From the NCBI GenBank assembly GCA_947179155.2, contig OX359284.1, forward strand, positions 7,310,432 through 7,374,431: a DNA stretch of 64,000 nucleotides, in the 5' to 3' direction. This document shows, piece by piece, positions 1-11,616 of this stretch. A program made the translations under genes and the position numbers. The notes under the pieces are model-generated. The model saw only the letters and a list, made by a program, of their open reading frames with translations. It did not search any database and had not been told where the DNA came from. This stretch comes from Hedera helix (taxonomy: Eukaryota; Streptophyta; Magnoliopsida; Apiales; Araliaceae). The number at the start of each line of letters is the position of its first letter. The stretch's first letter is position 1.

Positions 1-470
<470 letters not shown>

Positions 471-1533
471 AATTAAAATTTAAATGAATGGGTGTGAAAT
501 GGAGTATTGATTTGGGCGGGATTTTTGTGTGTGTGAGATGTTATTATTATTTTGAATTCAAATTTGAATGAATGAGTGTGAAATTGAATGTTGATTTGGG
601 AAAAAATTGTGTGTGAGAGATGAGATGTGGGCCATTAGATTAAAATTGAAAGATTCTAACCGTTTTTATGCTTTGTCAAATAAAAGATTCAAAATAGGTA
701 TGTGCAATACCGTGTGCTATTATACAATACCATGAAATACCATATGCTATTATTCTTTTATCACTCGGTATTTAAATAGTTAAAAGTGATAGTACCGTTG
801 ACCATTTTTATTTAAAAAGGTTAATGCTGTCGTTTTCTATATCTAACAATATTTCGTTGTGGAATCCACCCATAACTGATTAGTTCAGCGCTGTCGTACG
901 AATCGAATATTTTTCAACAAAATGAATATTCTCCGATAAGCTATAATTTGCACAAAACATCATTAAGTTTAATTTTTATAAAATTAACACCTTAGTGGTC
1001 TTAGAATAATATATATATAAAAATTATTTAATAAAAGTTGGGGTCTTGCAATTACTTACTAGTTGACTCTGAATTTATCTAGCAACTCTCAAACACACTG
1101 TACTCTATTGCTATTTGGAGTGGCCCATCCAAAAGACGCATTAGTCCTCATTGCTAGTTGGTTTTTTTTTTAGTCTTGTTTTGATTCGATATGAAATAGA
1201 GAAAGGAAGGCTTGTATATGTGCTAAAATAAAATTTACAGTGATTTGAAATAAAAAATTTTTGGCAGGCCTTTGACTTGGCGGAGCATAGATATGTTGCA
1301 TGTATTGTAGTTGACCTAGTGGTATGCATTTGATTGGTATTAGTAATTTAAAATGGTTATATCTACATAGTAATTTAAAATGGTTATAACCGACCGATTT
1401 AACCGATAACCGAATATACCGATAATCGATTACGCAGTAAAATTTTGGACGATTTTGTTTTTGTTTTTTTATAATCGACATAAATGGTTTAGTTTTTTTT
1501 AATTAACAAAACTAACCATTGTACACCCCTACC
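471..1533. other. Non-coding AT-rich stretch, no gene seen
   Basis: No coding region, RNA gene or complete element is recognised. Short repeated phrases occur at about 697-752 (CAATACC and CTATTAT repeated) and at 1384-1430 (several AACCGAT/ACCGATA units). The latter resemble the edge of a degenerate dispersed repeat. The open frames here are short and show no recognisable domain. Confidence 0.6.
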
Positions 1534-2537
1534 ATCCGCAGTTTAATACTGCGGACGCTAGTTTAATTATAAAACTGCGTTCGTCCATTGTTCATTAGCA
1601 ATCATTCTAGATCTTATCTCATTTTCACAGTAGTGATCTGGGTAGTTATAATTAAGGCTATTAAATTTTCAATTTCTTCTTACAGATAACATGAATCTGT
1701 AATGAGGATTCGCAGGAGAAATAGAAAATTTATAGCCTAAGTAATCCTCCGTCTGCAATTTAATACTGCGGACACTAATTTATTATGACAGCATCCAAAA
1801 CGACTTCGTTTAGGGACTGCCCTATGTCTCCTCGTCCCTCTGTCCGCAGTTTAATACCGCAGATGGGGAAATCAAACGACAACGTCTAAAACGACGCTAC
1901 TTAGGGATTGCCCCATGTCTTTCAGTCTTCCCTTAAATTGCGGACGAAAAAACTTAAAAACAACGTCCAAAACGACGTTATTTAGGGACTGCAGACGCTG
2001 AGCTTTTAAAATTCCAAATTTTGCACAACGTCGTTTTAAGGACTGCCCTATTAATTCCCACCTTCCTCCCGTCCGCAATTTAATACTGTGGACGCTGGGT
2101 TTTAAATTCTTTTTGTTGTAGTCAACCTAGAGAATTTCAAGCGATTACGTTAAGGTAGTAATCGTGTTACCATTAATAGCGAGAAAATTGTCCTGACTCT
2201 TTGAATCTGAGTAATCCACTCCATTATAAATAAGACGAGTGGTTGTTTACTTCTTTCTAATACTCAAAACTCTCAGAAAGAAAAGAAATATCTATTCTTT
2301 ATGAGCATAAATGTTGTCCATGTTCTTCAATTCCCATCCATCCCAACAATTGTTCATTGTTTATTGCTCATTGTTCATAGCAAGTATTTATTTTGATAGT
2401 AGTGAGCTGAGTATTTATACTTAAGGGTATTAATTTTTTTTGATTTCTAATTGAGTATTCCTATTCTTACTAACATGAATCTACAATAAGGAGAAATAAA
2501 ACATTTATAAGCTTAAATATAAAACTGAGTTCGTCCT
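1534..2537. repeat. Old dispersed repeat with GTCCGCAGT palindromes
   Basis: Imperfect palindromes built on GTCCGCAGT-TTA-ATACTGCGGAC recur at 1534-1556, 1751-1773, 1842-1864 and 2071-2093. Between them lie copies of an AAAACGAC(G/T)T motif followed by TTTAGGGACTGCC (near 1798, 1888, 1968, 2030). A longer block starting GTCCATTGTTCATT near 1574 recurs near 2345 and again at 16059, beyond the inserted solo LTR. So 1534-2537 and 16059-16440 were once continuous. The class of this element is not recognised. It is probably non-autonomous, because no protein fragment is visible. Confidence 0.6.
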
Positions 2538-3321
2538 TGTAACACCCCGGGAACCCTCTTACTGGCCACGGGAGACCCCCAGTCGTTAACGAACAACCTT
2601 CTCCTTACTAACCACAACATAATAAAATATAATGCTGCTAAAAACTTTATCAATTTAAACTTTTATAATATTCCCTTAAACTTTGTCTCAGAATCGAAAT
2701 CTTTACATTTGATCTTACAAACTCGGATCATTTATAAATCATGACTTAGTGTATTACAATTATTGTAAGTATACAAAAGCTCAAACTTCAACAATATGTC
2801 GCTATGACTATCTGTCGACTGCTTTTAACTAATCGAGTTCACAAATATTAGCACTTGTCTTAATATATAATTGTCTCTCACTGCCGTTGTAAGGTTTTTT
2901 TTTTTTTTAATCAAGAATAATACAAAGCAGTGATTATCCCAAAATGTTACATCAAAAGATTTAAATAATTCTAGTGACAAGCTTTTATAACCAAATATAA
3001 CTTCAATCATTTCCTTTATGACTACCGGGATCTTCAGGTTCCTTGCACTTTGCTGAAAATGTTTAATTATAGCAAGAGTGAGCACGACGGCTCAACAAGT
3101 CTAACAGTTATCACATGACACATAGATCACATTTTAAATCATGCTTCATGCTTCATGCTTCATGCTCCATGCTCCACGCTTTGCATTTCATATAGGCATC
3201 ATGCTTATTATGCTTTGCATTTATACAATTACTTCATGTTTACATTGCATCTCAATATTTTCAAGTTATATAAATCATATAACACATTTCAACTCATAGC
3301 ATCAATTGTATATCAGCTATT
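2538..3321 (-). other. Left part of the Gypsy-type solo LTR, no gene
   Basis: Non-coding LTR sequence. It includes the terminal TGTAACACCCC, a poly-T run at about 2896-2909, and a short CTTCATGCTTCATGCTCCATG tandem at about 3142-3178. CTATT at 3317-3321 is the left copy of the target duplication made by the next insertion. Confidence 0.7.
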
Positions 3322-3684
3322 TGTAGGGATTTCAGATCGTAGAAGTAGCGGAATTTAAAATTTTCATATCGATTTTTGAAACGCTAAAAAGGATCTATGT
3401 GAAAACATATTAAATCAGAGGTTTAGATTTGTTTTACCATTTATCTGAGCTTGAATGGAGACGATGGAGAATTTTGGAACGCTTCGAATCTTCAACGCAA
3501 TCCAACGGAACTGTGACTCTACGGTATCCACACGAACGTTCCGCGAATCGTCACACAATCTGCAGCAAAAGGGAGTTGCGGTACTAGCCACCAAGATCTG
3601 GATTTTCTGAATATTTTTCTCTCTAGTCTCTTTCTAAAAGCGACTAGGGTTTATGTTTTTGTTTCTCTTACGTTACTTTCTCTG

Positions 3685-3688
<4 letters not shown>

Positions 3689-3730
<42 letters not shown>
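3689..3730. repeat. (TA)n microsatellite at left virus junction
   Basis: About 42 bases of pure TA dinucleotides separate LTR sequence on the left from viral sequence on the right. With 11581-11614 it frames the virus exactly. Confidence 0.95.
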
Positions 3731-3732
<2 letters not shown>

Positions 3733-3836
3733 AAGAAGGCGGAAACAAGAACTTAGAGTGCGTGGATAATACACAAGTGAGATATATATGTATATTATCT
3801 TGATGTATAGCAGTCAAGATAAGTGCTAAGTACTTC

Positions 3837-4077
3837 CTGTAATGTAAAACTGAAATATAAAATGAATGATGCAAGGATTGCTGGGAAAGGGACCTCACAG
3901 TTGAATATAATAACTGAAATTAACTTATAAGTATAGATATAGACCGACCATATAGGCGGTATAGATGCAGATGCAAATGAAGGGAATAGGGGAAAGAACC
4001 TTACTGTAATGTAAAACTGAACTATAAAATGAATGATGCAAGGGGATTACTGGGAAAGGGACCTCACAGTTGAATAT
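3837..4077. repeat. Direct repeat pair in the viral non-coding region
   Basis: A ~73 bp block occurs at 3837-3908 and again at 4004-4077, with only a few differences. It contains GTAATGTAAAACTGAA and GGGACCTCACAGTTGAATAT. The copies are offset by about 167 bp. Both lie downstream of the predicted viral poly(A) signal on the minus strand, in what would be the leader of the viral transcript. A local tandem duplication, or redundancy arising when a circular genome was opened, could explain it. Confidence 0.85.
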
Positions 4078-4100
4078 TTAAAGCAGATTAATAAAACTTA

Positions 4101-4106
4101 TTTATT
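4101..4106 (-). terminator. Putative viral poly(A) signal AATAAA
   Basis: AATAAA lies on the minus strand about 125 bases downstream of the predicted TATA box. In caulimovirids the poly(A) signal lies shortly downstream of the transcription start, so the full-length RNA is terminally redundant. The spacing fits that arrangement. The motif alone is weak in AT-rich DNA. Confidence 0.5.
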
Positions 4107-4226
4107 GAATTTAAAAACTTACATACAAACTTACTATGGTTTACAAATTCATTGGGTTTAGAGGGGAGAGATGAGAGAGAATAAGAGGTCAAAACCAATC
4201 TGCCTTCCTCAACTGACTTAGCGTTC

Positions 4227-4237
4227 CTTTTATAAAA
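4227..4237 (-). promoter_or_regulatory. Putative viral TATA box
   Basis: On the minus strand the sequence reads TTTATAAAAGGAACGC, a good plant TATA box. It lies about 310 bases after the end of ORF2, where the pregenomic promoter of a caulimovirid is expected. Confidence 0.6.
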
Positions 4238-4294
4238 TAAGAAAAACACTATTACAAGACACTATTACAAAAAATGAATGATTTACAGACAAAA

Positions 4295-4332
4295 CACTAT
4301 TCATGAATAGTGACTTTTTTCACTATTCATAG
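4295..4332. promoter_or_regulatory. 18 bp perfect palindrome plus half-copy upstream of the TATA box
   Basis: CACTATTCATGAATAGTG at 4295-4312 is a perfect palindrome. CACTATTCATAG follows at 4321-4332. They lie 60-100 bases upstream of the TATA box, the usual position of activator sites in pararetroviral promoters. No known factor site is claimed. Confidence 0.5.
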
Positions 4333-4547
4333 CTACTTTCGGTGGAAAAATAGCATCTTCTAAGTTGGCGCTCAGTAACTTTTGATTAAAGGCACGTCGG
4401 GTGCGTCTGAAGTAGGGACCAGCAACATTGGATGCTTGACTGGAGCTGGGGTACTGAATTACTGGGGGCCACAAAACATTGGACGTCTTAGTTAGCCCAT
4501 AAGGTACTGGTTCGGACCAGGAGTGACTAAGGGCTCACGGGAGCTGA

Positions 4548-5933
4548 CTATGCAAAAGGATCTTGGGCATCTTCAAGGTTGATGCTGCCGTAAGGATCCT
4601 TATTAATGCTGGAGGATGACTTTTGGGAAGACTTTGAAGAAGATGATGAACTATCACTAGCTTCTTCATGGAGTTTGCTGACTCTTTCTTGAATGGCTTG
4701 AGCTAAAAGTTTTAACTCAGTACCGGAATAATTCTTAATATCTGAAACATCAATAGAACCAGAAATAGAAGGATTGGGACTAGACCGTTTCGGTTTTGAT
4801 TTAGATTTACTAGACGAACCTTCAGCAGGAACGGATTTAATGGGTGTAAATGGAATAAGAGGAAATTCCTTTTGGACTTGACCAATTATTCTTTCGACAT
4901 TAAATTTATCCCACCATTTGACTAAAAAGATACGGGAAACCAATGGAATATGACTTATCTCATTGATAACAGTAGCTTGAGAAGATGAATGGGTAGGTGT
5001 TTTGACTGGAGTAAAAACATGGGTCTCAATTGGAGTATAAATGTTATACTGCCATTTGAGAATCCAAGGGATTTTATATTTACTTGAGAATTGAAGTAAA
5101 ATGGGGATGCAGTTATACTTAATGTTATGAACAGCACTATTTCTGAAATGGTGAACTTGTGACTGAAGAAGTTCAGGAAAGAGGTTCATGGGAGGTCCAT
5201 ACCTCGACCACCAAAGAACAAACCAATACGGGATGTGACTTTTAAATTTATGATCAAATTGTATGAACTATGAGTGACTCATTGACTGATTTTGATATAA
5301 GAAAACGTTATTCCAAGCTTCAATATAGTCATAATAACAGAAATAGTTACTGAGGGAAGGCTCTTTTCTTTCTGCGAGAACACGAAGATCCGATGGGTGT
5401 TTTCCCCACTCAAGATCAGAAATAATTTTCTTAATGTAGAGTGAATGAAAAATGATTTTTGATTCATCATTTTTATCATAAATGGGCTTAATCTGAATTG
5501 ATTCTGTATTAAGAAGAACATCCTTATAATATGTCAATGACTTATAAGGAGCTAAAGGGATGTAATGTCAGCCGATTGGGAAGAACCGTGAGGCAAGAAT
5601 TACTGCGTTATCTTTTGGTTTCATTAGGGGCTCAATATGAAAAAGGTTAACTTCATATCTTGGTATGTATTGGGATGACTGTTGAGTTTTAACTTGAGAT
5701 TGCAATTTGTAAATATCAAAAAGCTCAAATGGGTCTTTATCTTTGGGTTTACTGGCTAATACCGTGTTGTATGGTTTAGGGACAGTACCAAGAATTTGAT
5801 ACCTATTGACTAAATCCACAGAAGGGACTGGATTTACTGGATGAGGAATCATAATTCCTTTATTCTTACTGGACTGACCAGAAACGGGAAGCTTACCAAA
5901 ACTGCGACTACTTGGGCCACCTCTTTCACTCAT
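4548..5933 (-). pseudogene. Viral ORF2, unknown function, broken by two stops
   Basis: The ATG at 5933-5931 overlaps the end of ORF1 by eight bases in another frame, as expected for coupled viral genes. The frame runs 462 codons to a TAG at 4550-4548. It is interrupted by TGA at 5570-5568 and TAG at 5270-5268, with no frameshift. The N-terminal part is Ser, Gly and Pro rich. The middle part has many Tyr, Trp and Ile residues and looks globular. The last ~60 residues form a low-complexity Ser/Lys tract (near 4600-4680). No enzymatic motif is seen. Position and overlap match the second ORF of florendoviruses, whose role is unknown. The downstream TAG might itself be a mutation, so the true C-terminus is uncertain. 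Confidence 0.7.
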
Positions 5934-8019
5934 TTTGGGTACCTGTTTGAATAAACTCTCGGGTTAGAAAATCTGGGATAGAGTTCTGACTTCCTTTAAT
6001 GTATTCAATGTCAAAATCAAAAATAGATAAAATAGCTTGCCATCTAGCAAAAATTTGTTTAGAAGCTATATTTTGTACATCTTTTTCTAAAACATATTTT
6101 GCAGATTTACAATCTATTCTTACTAAAAACCTTTTGTTTAATAAATCATTTTGAAATTTATTAATGCATGAAACTAGAGATAAAATCTCTTTTTTAATAG
6201 TAGAATAATTTACTTGTGTATTATCCCATGCACGAGAATAAAAAGAAACAATTTGTTCAGGTGAATTGGAAGTTAACTTTTGTTTTAGAATTCCTCCTAA
6301 TCCAATTTCAGAGGCATCAGTTTCAACAATTTTGAATGCATCAGGATTAGATATGCCAAGACATGGAAGTGTCTTAACATGCAATTTGATTTCTTGGATT
6401 ATAGAGGTATGAATATCAGTCCAAGGTGGAGGATTACTATGTAAGCGTTCAAATAATGGCTTACAGATTATCCTCAAATTTTTATAGAATTCTCCTATAT
6501 AGTTGAGGGAACCTAGAAATCTTTGGAGTTGGGTTTTATCAATAATTTTGTCTGGGAATTTACTAGCAAACTATATAGCTCTAGCGACTGGCTGAATTTG
6601 ACCATATTGAATAATATGACTAAGGAATTTAACTTTTGTTTGGAATAGACAGCATTTCGACTGGGAAAGAACTAATCCATTAGATTGAATAGTTCTAAAG
6701 AATGAGTTTAAATGCTTCCAATGTTCTTCAATAGAATTTGAAAAAATAAGAACATCATCAATATAAACAATGGTAAAATGACTAAAAGGATTTAGAATAT
6801 CATTCATAATATTCTGGAATTCACTAGGGGCATTTTTCAAACCAAAAGGCATGACATTCCACTCATAATGACCAACGGGGGTGGTAAAGGCTGTCTTATA
6901 CCTATCATTCTCATGGATCTGGATTTGCCAGAATTCACTCTTAAGGTCAAATTTACTAAAGACAACTGCTTATCCTAATCTGATAATTAAATCCTTCTTA
7001 TTAGGTAATGGATACCTAATCCATTCTAGGACCTTGTTTAATGGTTTATAATTGATAACTAAGCGAGGGGTTCCTCTTTCTATTTCAGCATTTTTATTAA
7101 TATAAAAAGCTGGGTAAGACCAGGGAGATTTACTTTTTCTAATTAATCCTTTTTTTAATAAATCATCAATTTCATTTTTCCAATAATTCATTTGTTCATG
7201 ATTCATCTGGATAGGTCTAGCCTTAGTAGGAATTAAATGTTCTTTAAATTCCTTAGCATAAGGTAGCCTAACAATATGCTTTTTTCTATGCCAAAAAGCA
7301 TGAGGTAAATCTGAACAAATATTTTTACTTAATAAATTATGAATTTCTTTTATTTTACTCTGAAGATTATTATCTTTTAACTGATCTTCAATTCTCTTAT
7401 ACCTAATTTCATCTTTTAGGTATTTTAAATGATTTGTCTTATTATTTAAGATATTTAAATTTTTAGAAATTGACTCATCTTGAATAATCCTCAAATCTTT
7501 ACTCTTAGGTTTATTAATAAAGGGAAATGTTACCTCTTGACCTAAGTGTTTACTAGTTAATCCATTTGTATTAGTAGTGAAAGGGTATAATAAATATATA
7601 AATGGTAATCCTAAAATAATCTTATCTGTCGTATTTTTTATTAAAACAAAAGATGTTTCAAAACAAACATTATTTTGACAAATATGAGCTTTAGGTAATT
7701 TATAATTTATATCTATTTTGCTTCCATTAGCTGATGTCATTCTTTCAGTAGTTTTTACATAATATCTAGTTGGGATTAAACCTTCTTGAATACGATTCAA
7801 ATCAGCACCAGTGTCAACTAATGCTGGAATTTCTAAAGTAAATGATTTGTTAATAATTATAGTTACATTAATGTACCATTTTTGAATGGTAATGGCTTTT
7901 AATATGTTTAATGATAATCCTTGTTGACTAAGGGTTTCATTTTCACTATCTGGGTTATTGACTCTAGAAGTTTCAGGTTCTTCGTTATCTTCACTATCAG
8001 AAGAATCATGTATTAACAA
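5926..8019 (-). pseudogene. Viral protease, reverse transcriptase and RNase H region
   Basis: The aspartic protease site Asp-Thr-Gly-Ala-Asp is at about 7815-7801. RT follows: a fingers region with Pro-Arg-Leu-Val-Ile-Asn-Tyr-Lys (about 7080-7055), the first catalytic Asp in a Phe-Ser-Lys-Phe-Asp block (about 6960-6946), and the Tyr-Ile-Asp-Asp catalytic box near 6765. A Phe-Leu-Gly-Ser-Leu-Asn-Tyr connection motif is near 6520. RNase H begins around 6345 with Thr-Asp-Ala-Ser. In living relatives this region matures the polyprotein and copies pregenomic RNA into DNA. Stops at 6972-6970 and 6573-6571 separate the RT parts, so no active enzyme is possible. The catalytic residues that can be seen are intact. 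Confidence 0.85.
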
Positions 8020-8136
8020 TTATTCTCTTTTTCCAATTTTACTAATTTCTTCTTTTAACTTAGGAATCTCTTGTTTTAATTTAAAAATTTCTTTTTTAAG
8101 GTTATTGACTTCTTGGTTTAATTCTGTTAAAGTTAT

Positions 8137-9915
8137 TTATTTGGTTGGACTTTTAAATCTTTCTAAAGTCTTGTTAAGACTAAAAATAGGTTTTTCTTTA
8201 ATCTTATTTATTTTATTAGATGAGCCATCTTTGTTAAATAAATCTTTTAATTGTTTAGTATACTGAAATTTTAACTGAGGATCTGAGATTTTACTTATTA
8301 AATTAATCAATAAATTTTCTTCTTCAGAATTTTTATTTAAAACATTTAATCTTTTATTACAACAAGTATCCATGCATCCTAAAGTTATCTTGGGATTTTG
8401 ACTAATATCACCATCTGAACTACTATCTAGGTTACTAGAGGATGAAGAATAAATATCTTCATTATCACTAGAATTATTTTGTATTCTCATTAATTCAATT
8501 ATTTGATTACTATCTTCTTCAGATATTTTTAGTTGTTTCAATTTTTCTTTAACTTTACATTCATTTTTATAATGACCTGGTTTACCACAATTATGACAAA
8601 CCACTTTACTTTTATCAAACTTTTTGTAACTTTTCTTTTTATAAGGCTTTTTATAACTTGTACTTTTAGGTGACTTCATATAATAGCTTTCTTTGTTATT
8701 ATATTTTCTATGTTTTTTGAATTTATGTCTTTTATCATTTTTATGGTGACTTCTTTTTCTAGAAGGAGCAATAGGGGGTAAACCATATTGTTCACAAAAA
8801 GATCCTAATTCATATTTAGCTTTATTTTTGTCTTTATTAGCCTGTTTACTAATCTTAAAATCAATACACATTTTAAGACCTATTTTCTGAATTTGACTAA
8901 TTATATCACCATAGGTTAGATTATCGTAATCAATAAAACCTAAGTTTTTACTTAATTCTTCTCGAATTTTATGTGCAAATAAATTTGGTAATCCATTTAC
9001 GAATTTTTCTTTCCAGAAAGGTTTATTACTATCATCACGCATCATAACTCTAGAAGTAAAAACATCTTTATACCATCTAAAGTCACTTAAAGTAGGGCAC
9101 GTGAGATTACTTAACTGATCATGGATCTTATCAGCTATATTACTAGGTGTTCCAATAAAATATTTAATTATTGTATATATTAGTGTATTAACTCCATCCG
9201 GAGGACCTAATCCTAATTCCTCATCAAAAATAGGCATTCCTTCATCATTTCTTTGAATAGAGTGAATCATATGATATCTAGAATCTTCAGAAAGATGTTT
9301 TTCCCACCAAGATCTAAGAACACTAGTAAATCTACTCGCTAATAATTCAACTATCTCTGGTTGACTCAAATTATTATAATTTGTTAGATAACTATTAGCT
9401 ACCATTGACATATGATTTAACTTGTTTAATAACTCTTGTTCACTTAATCCATCAATATTCCATTCATAAATTTTATTTGCTGAAACAGAAAATTGATTAT
9501 CTAAATTTATTTCTTCAAACTGTAGGTCTGGAGGGGTTGGTCTAGAATACCAATTTTTTGTTTGACTGGTGATAGTTGGATTTTTAAAAGTTAATTTTTT
9601 AAACTGATTTTCAATTTCTTGAACTGTAGCATCAGTTTCTGAATTGTCTTGGACTGTGATTTCAGTTTCGGTGTCTGAACTATTTGAATCACTATTCTCT
9701 TCGCTTTTATTTTGGTCAAGGACTGTTAAAGTCTTGCTAGATTCTGGTTGTTCGAGTTTTTTAAATAATTTATCAAGAGTTCTAGTAATTTCTGAATCTT
9801 TAGCAGGTAAACCTAGACCTTGTTTATTTTGAGGCAGGTTTAACAAAGATTTTTCAATTTTATCATCTTGACTATTCTGAAGTCTATCTTCAATTTTTTC
9901 TTCAATTTTATCTAA
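8137..9915 (-). pseudogene. Coat protein region with CCHC zinc knuckle
   Basis: This stretch of ORF1 is open from 9915 to the TAA at 8139-8137. An acidic N-terminal part is followed by a core resembling caulimovirid coat proteins. A very basic Lys/Arg/Tyr-rich segment comes next (about 8790-8620), then a zinc knuckle of the form C-x2-C-x4-H-x4-C (about 8606-8560). The knuckle is the usual RNA-binding mark of pararetroviral coat and Gag proteins. The C-terminal part is acidic with Ser-rich runs. A Lys/Glu-rich, possibly coiled-coil linker follows between the stops at 8137 and 8022. Confidence 0.8.
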
Positions 9916-10194
9916 TTATTTTCCTAAAGTTGCTAGGTACTGGTTAGTAAAATTATTTTGTTCAATAATTTTCTTATCATCTTTATTGCCATCAGGTATT
10001 TTGAAAGGACTAGCAATGACAGAAGTATTTTTGATAGGTAAAATAATGGTTTCTAAAGGAGGATGGCTAGAAGAAACTCTTGACTGATCTTCTTTAATGA
10101 ATTGTGTTTTAGTTATAACATTACATTTTCCATAATATGTTTCATACCATGTATAAAATGTAATATTTATCTTTTCTTTAATTATAAATTTTTT

Positions 10195-11430
10195 TCATTT
10201 TTTAACTATTTGATTTCTATCAGTTTCATTGTAATTTTCACGAAACTGATGTCTTTTACTTTTATTTTCTTTTGAATTAAAATTATTAGTTAAAATTTTC
10301 CAATTAATTTTAATATCTTTCTGTATTACTCTAAGTTGGTGGTGAACTGATTTTGTTTCAAAATCTGACTGTGTGGGTGATAATTGTTGTTCATCATAAT
10401 CAGATTGATTAACAGATTCATTATTATAACAAGGTTGACTAATCTGACCTTCATTTATGATTTCTTTTAACTTTATATTTTGAAGTGTAGTTTTATTTAG
10501 TAATTCTGAATCTTTTCTAGACGGTGCAACTGTACTAGCAACATCTTCTATTACTAAAGGTCTTCTAAGTCTTGAATCATCAAAACTTATTCTGACTGTA
10601 CCATCTAGGTATTGTTTAATATTTTTTAGGTTCATTATGTTATTATTAACTGGCCTTTGGGGCATTTCGTTCTCTAATATCCATTGTCTCGGGAGAGTTA
10701 TATCTCTCCAAAGAATAGTCTTTGGGACCTGGATATTGGCATCATTAGTACTGCTTTGAATTAAAATAGTCTTATCTTTAGGACTTTTGTTAAGTGCTTT
10801 AACATTTAAATTTGTTTTCATTGTTTTATAATAAATTCTAAATATCAAAGCAAGAGCTTGGGATCCTTCAATCATCTGAGTGATTTCTTCAGCTGTCTTG
10901 ATATTTAAAGTTAATGCTTTTAATAAATGTGAGTCACTTAGACTTAATGTAAAGTATGGAAAGCAATTGAAATGGACGGGTCCATTATGCAAACTTGACT
11001 CCATTATGCCTAAAATGCTCGGTACATAATTTAAATATCGTGCATCACGGAGACACAATAATATACTTGAATTTATTCATTTAATACTTAAAGATTTTAC
11101 TGCAACTTGAATTAGACCTATATGGATAAAATTATATCCTTTAAGTATATGCTTTTTAATAACTTCACTTGTTAATAAGGAACAGTTTTCATGTTCTTTA
11201 TTAATTGCATAAACTTTTTCAACAGTTTTTACATTGTAGTCTGATTTAAAATTATCAGAAAAAGTTGACTTGTATATTTCTTTGGGTGAAATATTAGGTA
11301 TATTCCAATTACCGAAATCTTGACTTAGATTATCATAACTATGTTCTTCTTGATTAACTATGTTTGGAAGAGAGGACAAGGATACTGACCTTGAACTCAC
11401 TGAAGAGCTAGATCTAAAAAGTCTACTCAT
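10195..11430 (-). pseudogene. Movement protein region of viral ORF1
   Basis: The first ~410 codons match the caulimovirid movement protein family (30K superfamily), which in exogenous relatives carries virus between plant cells through plasmodesmata. The N-terminus is Ser-rich. A conserved Leu-Arg-Asp-Ala stretch (about 11053-11042), followed by a Gly-Pro-Val-His-Phe-Asn segment (near 10980) and a Leu-Thr-Leu-Asn-Ile-Lys-Thr segment (near 10905), supports the family. One TGA (11079-11077) falls just before the best conserved block and a second (10197-10195) ends this part. Beyond it the frame is open into the coat region except for the TAA at 9918-9916. Confidence 0.82.
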
Positions 11431-11577
11431 ATTAACTGATTAATCAAAAGATTTTTTCTTAAAGCATTCCACTTAAATTACCTTGCCTACCTTAGGTAGA
11501 CACATACCCGCGTTCTAAGATTCCCTTAGCCTACACTGCTCACCCAAGGAGACTTACCACGACACCACAGGACTTAT

Positions 11578-11580
<3 letters not shown>

Positions 11581-11614
<34 letters not shown>
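11581..11614. repeat. (AT)n microsatellite at right virus junction
   Basis: About 34 bases of AT dinucleotides end the viral segment. Solo-LTR sequence resumes immediately after, with CTTAATTAAG. Confidence 0.95.

Positions 11615-11616
<2 letters not shown>

Larger units (their letters stand above)
5926..11430 (-). pseudogene. Viral ORF1 polyprotein, one frame with seven premature stops
   Basis: From the ATG at 11430 to the TGA at 5928-5926 the frame is 1835 codons. Movement, coat, protease, RT and RNase H regions all lie in this same frame. Premature stops are at 11079-11077 (TGA), 10197-10195 (TGA), 9918-9916 (TAA), 8139-8137 (TAA), 8022-8020 (TAA), 6972-6970 (TAA) and 6573-6571 (TAG). No frameshift occurs over 5.5 kb, so all breaks are base substitutions or in-phase changes. 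A single polyprotein containing the movement protein is typical of florendoviruses and petuviruses. Caulimoviruses and badnaviruses divide their ORFs differently. This copy cannot make the full protein. Confidence 0.88.
3731..11580 (-). mobile_element. Endogenous caulimovirid (Florendovirus-like) provirus
   Basis: This 7850 bp segment lies between two TA microsatellites inside a solo LTR and has the size of a complete Caulimoviridae genome. Read on the minus strand, the order is leader remnant, ORF1 (11430-5926), overlapping ORF2 (5933-4548), a TATA box near 4232, a poly(A) signal near 4104, then more leader. A long ORF1 joining movement protein, coat, protease, RT and RNase H, followed by a second ORF of unknown role, matches the family description of florendoviruses. 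Petuvirus, which has one ORF, is the next best fit. There is no integrase, as expected for the family, so integration was presumably through host break repair. I found no sequence complementary to initiator tRNA-Met here. The copy is a degraded fossil with nine premature stops. Confidence 0.88.

Noticed and set aside
3731..4547. Primer binding site for initiator tRNA-Met in the virus
   Set aside because: TGGTATCAGAGC or its complement was not found here or in 11431-11580. It may be mutated or lost at the junction, so no feature is reported.
7958..8266. 102 codon plus-strand frame in the virus
   Set aside because: Antisense to the coat-protease linker of viral ORF1. No caulimovirid gene is encoded on that strand.
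3731..11580. Interpreting the segment as a Gypsy LTR retrotransposon because of its zinc knuckle, protease, RT and RNase H
   Set aside because: There is no integrase, no LTR pair of its own and no primer site next to an LTR, while a movement protein and a second overlapping ORF are present. These fit Caulimoviridae.
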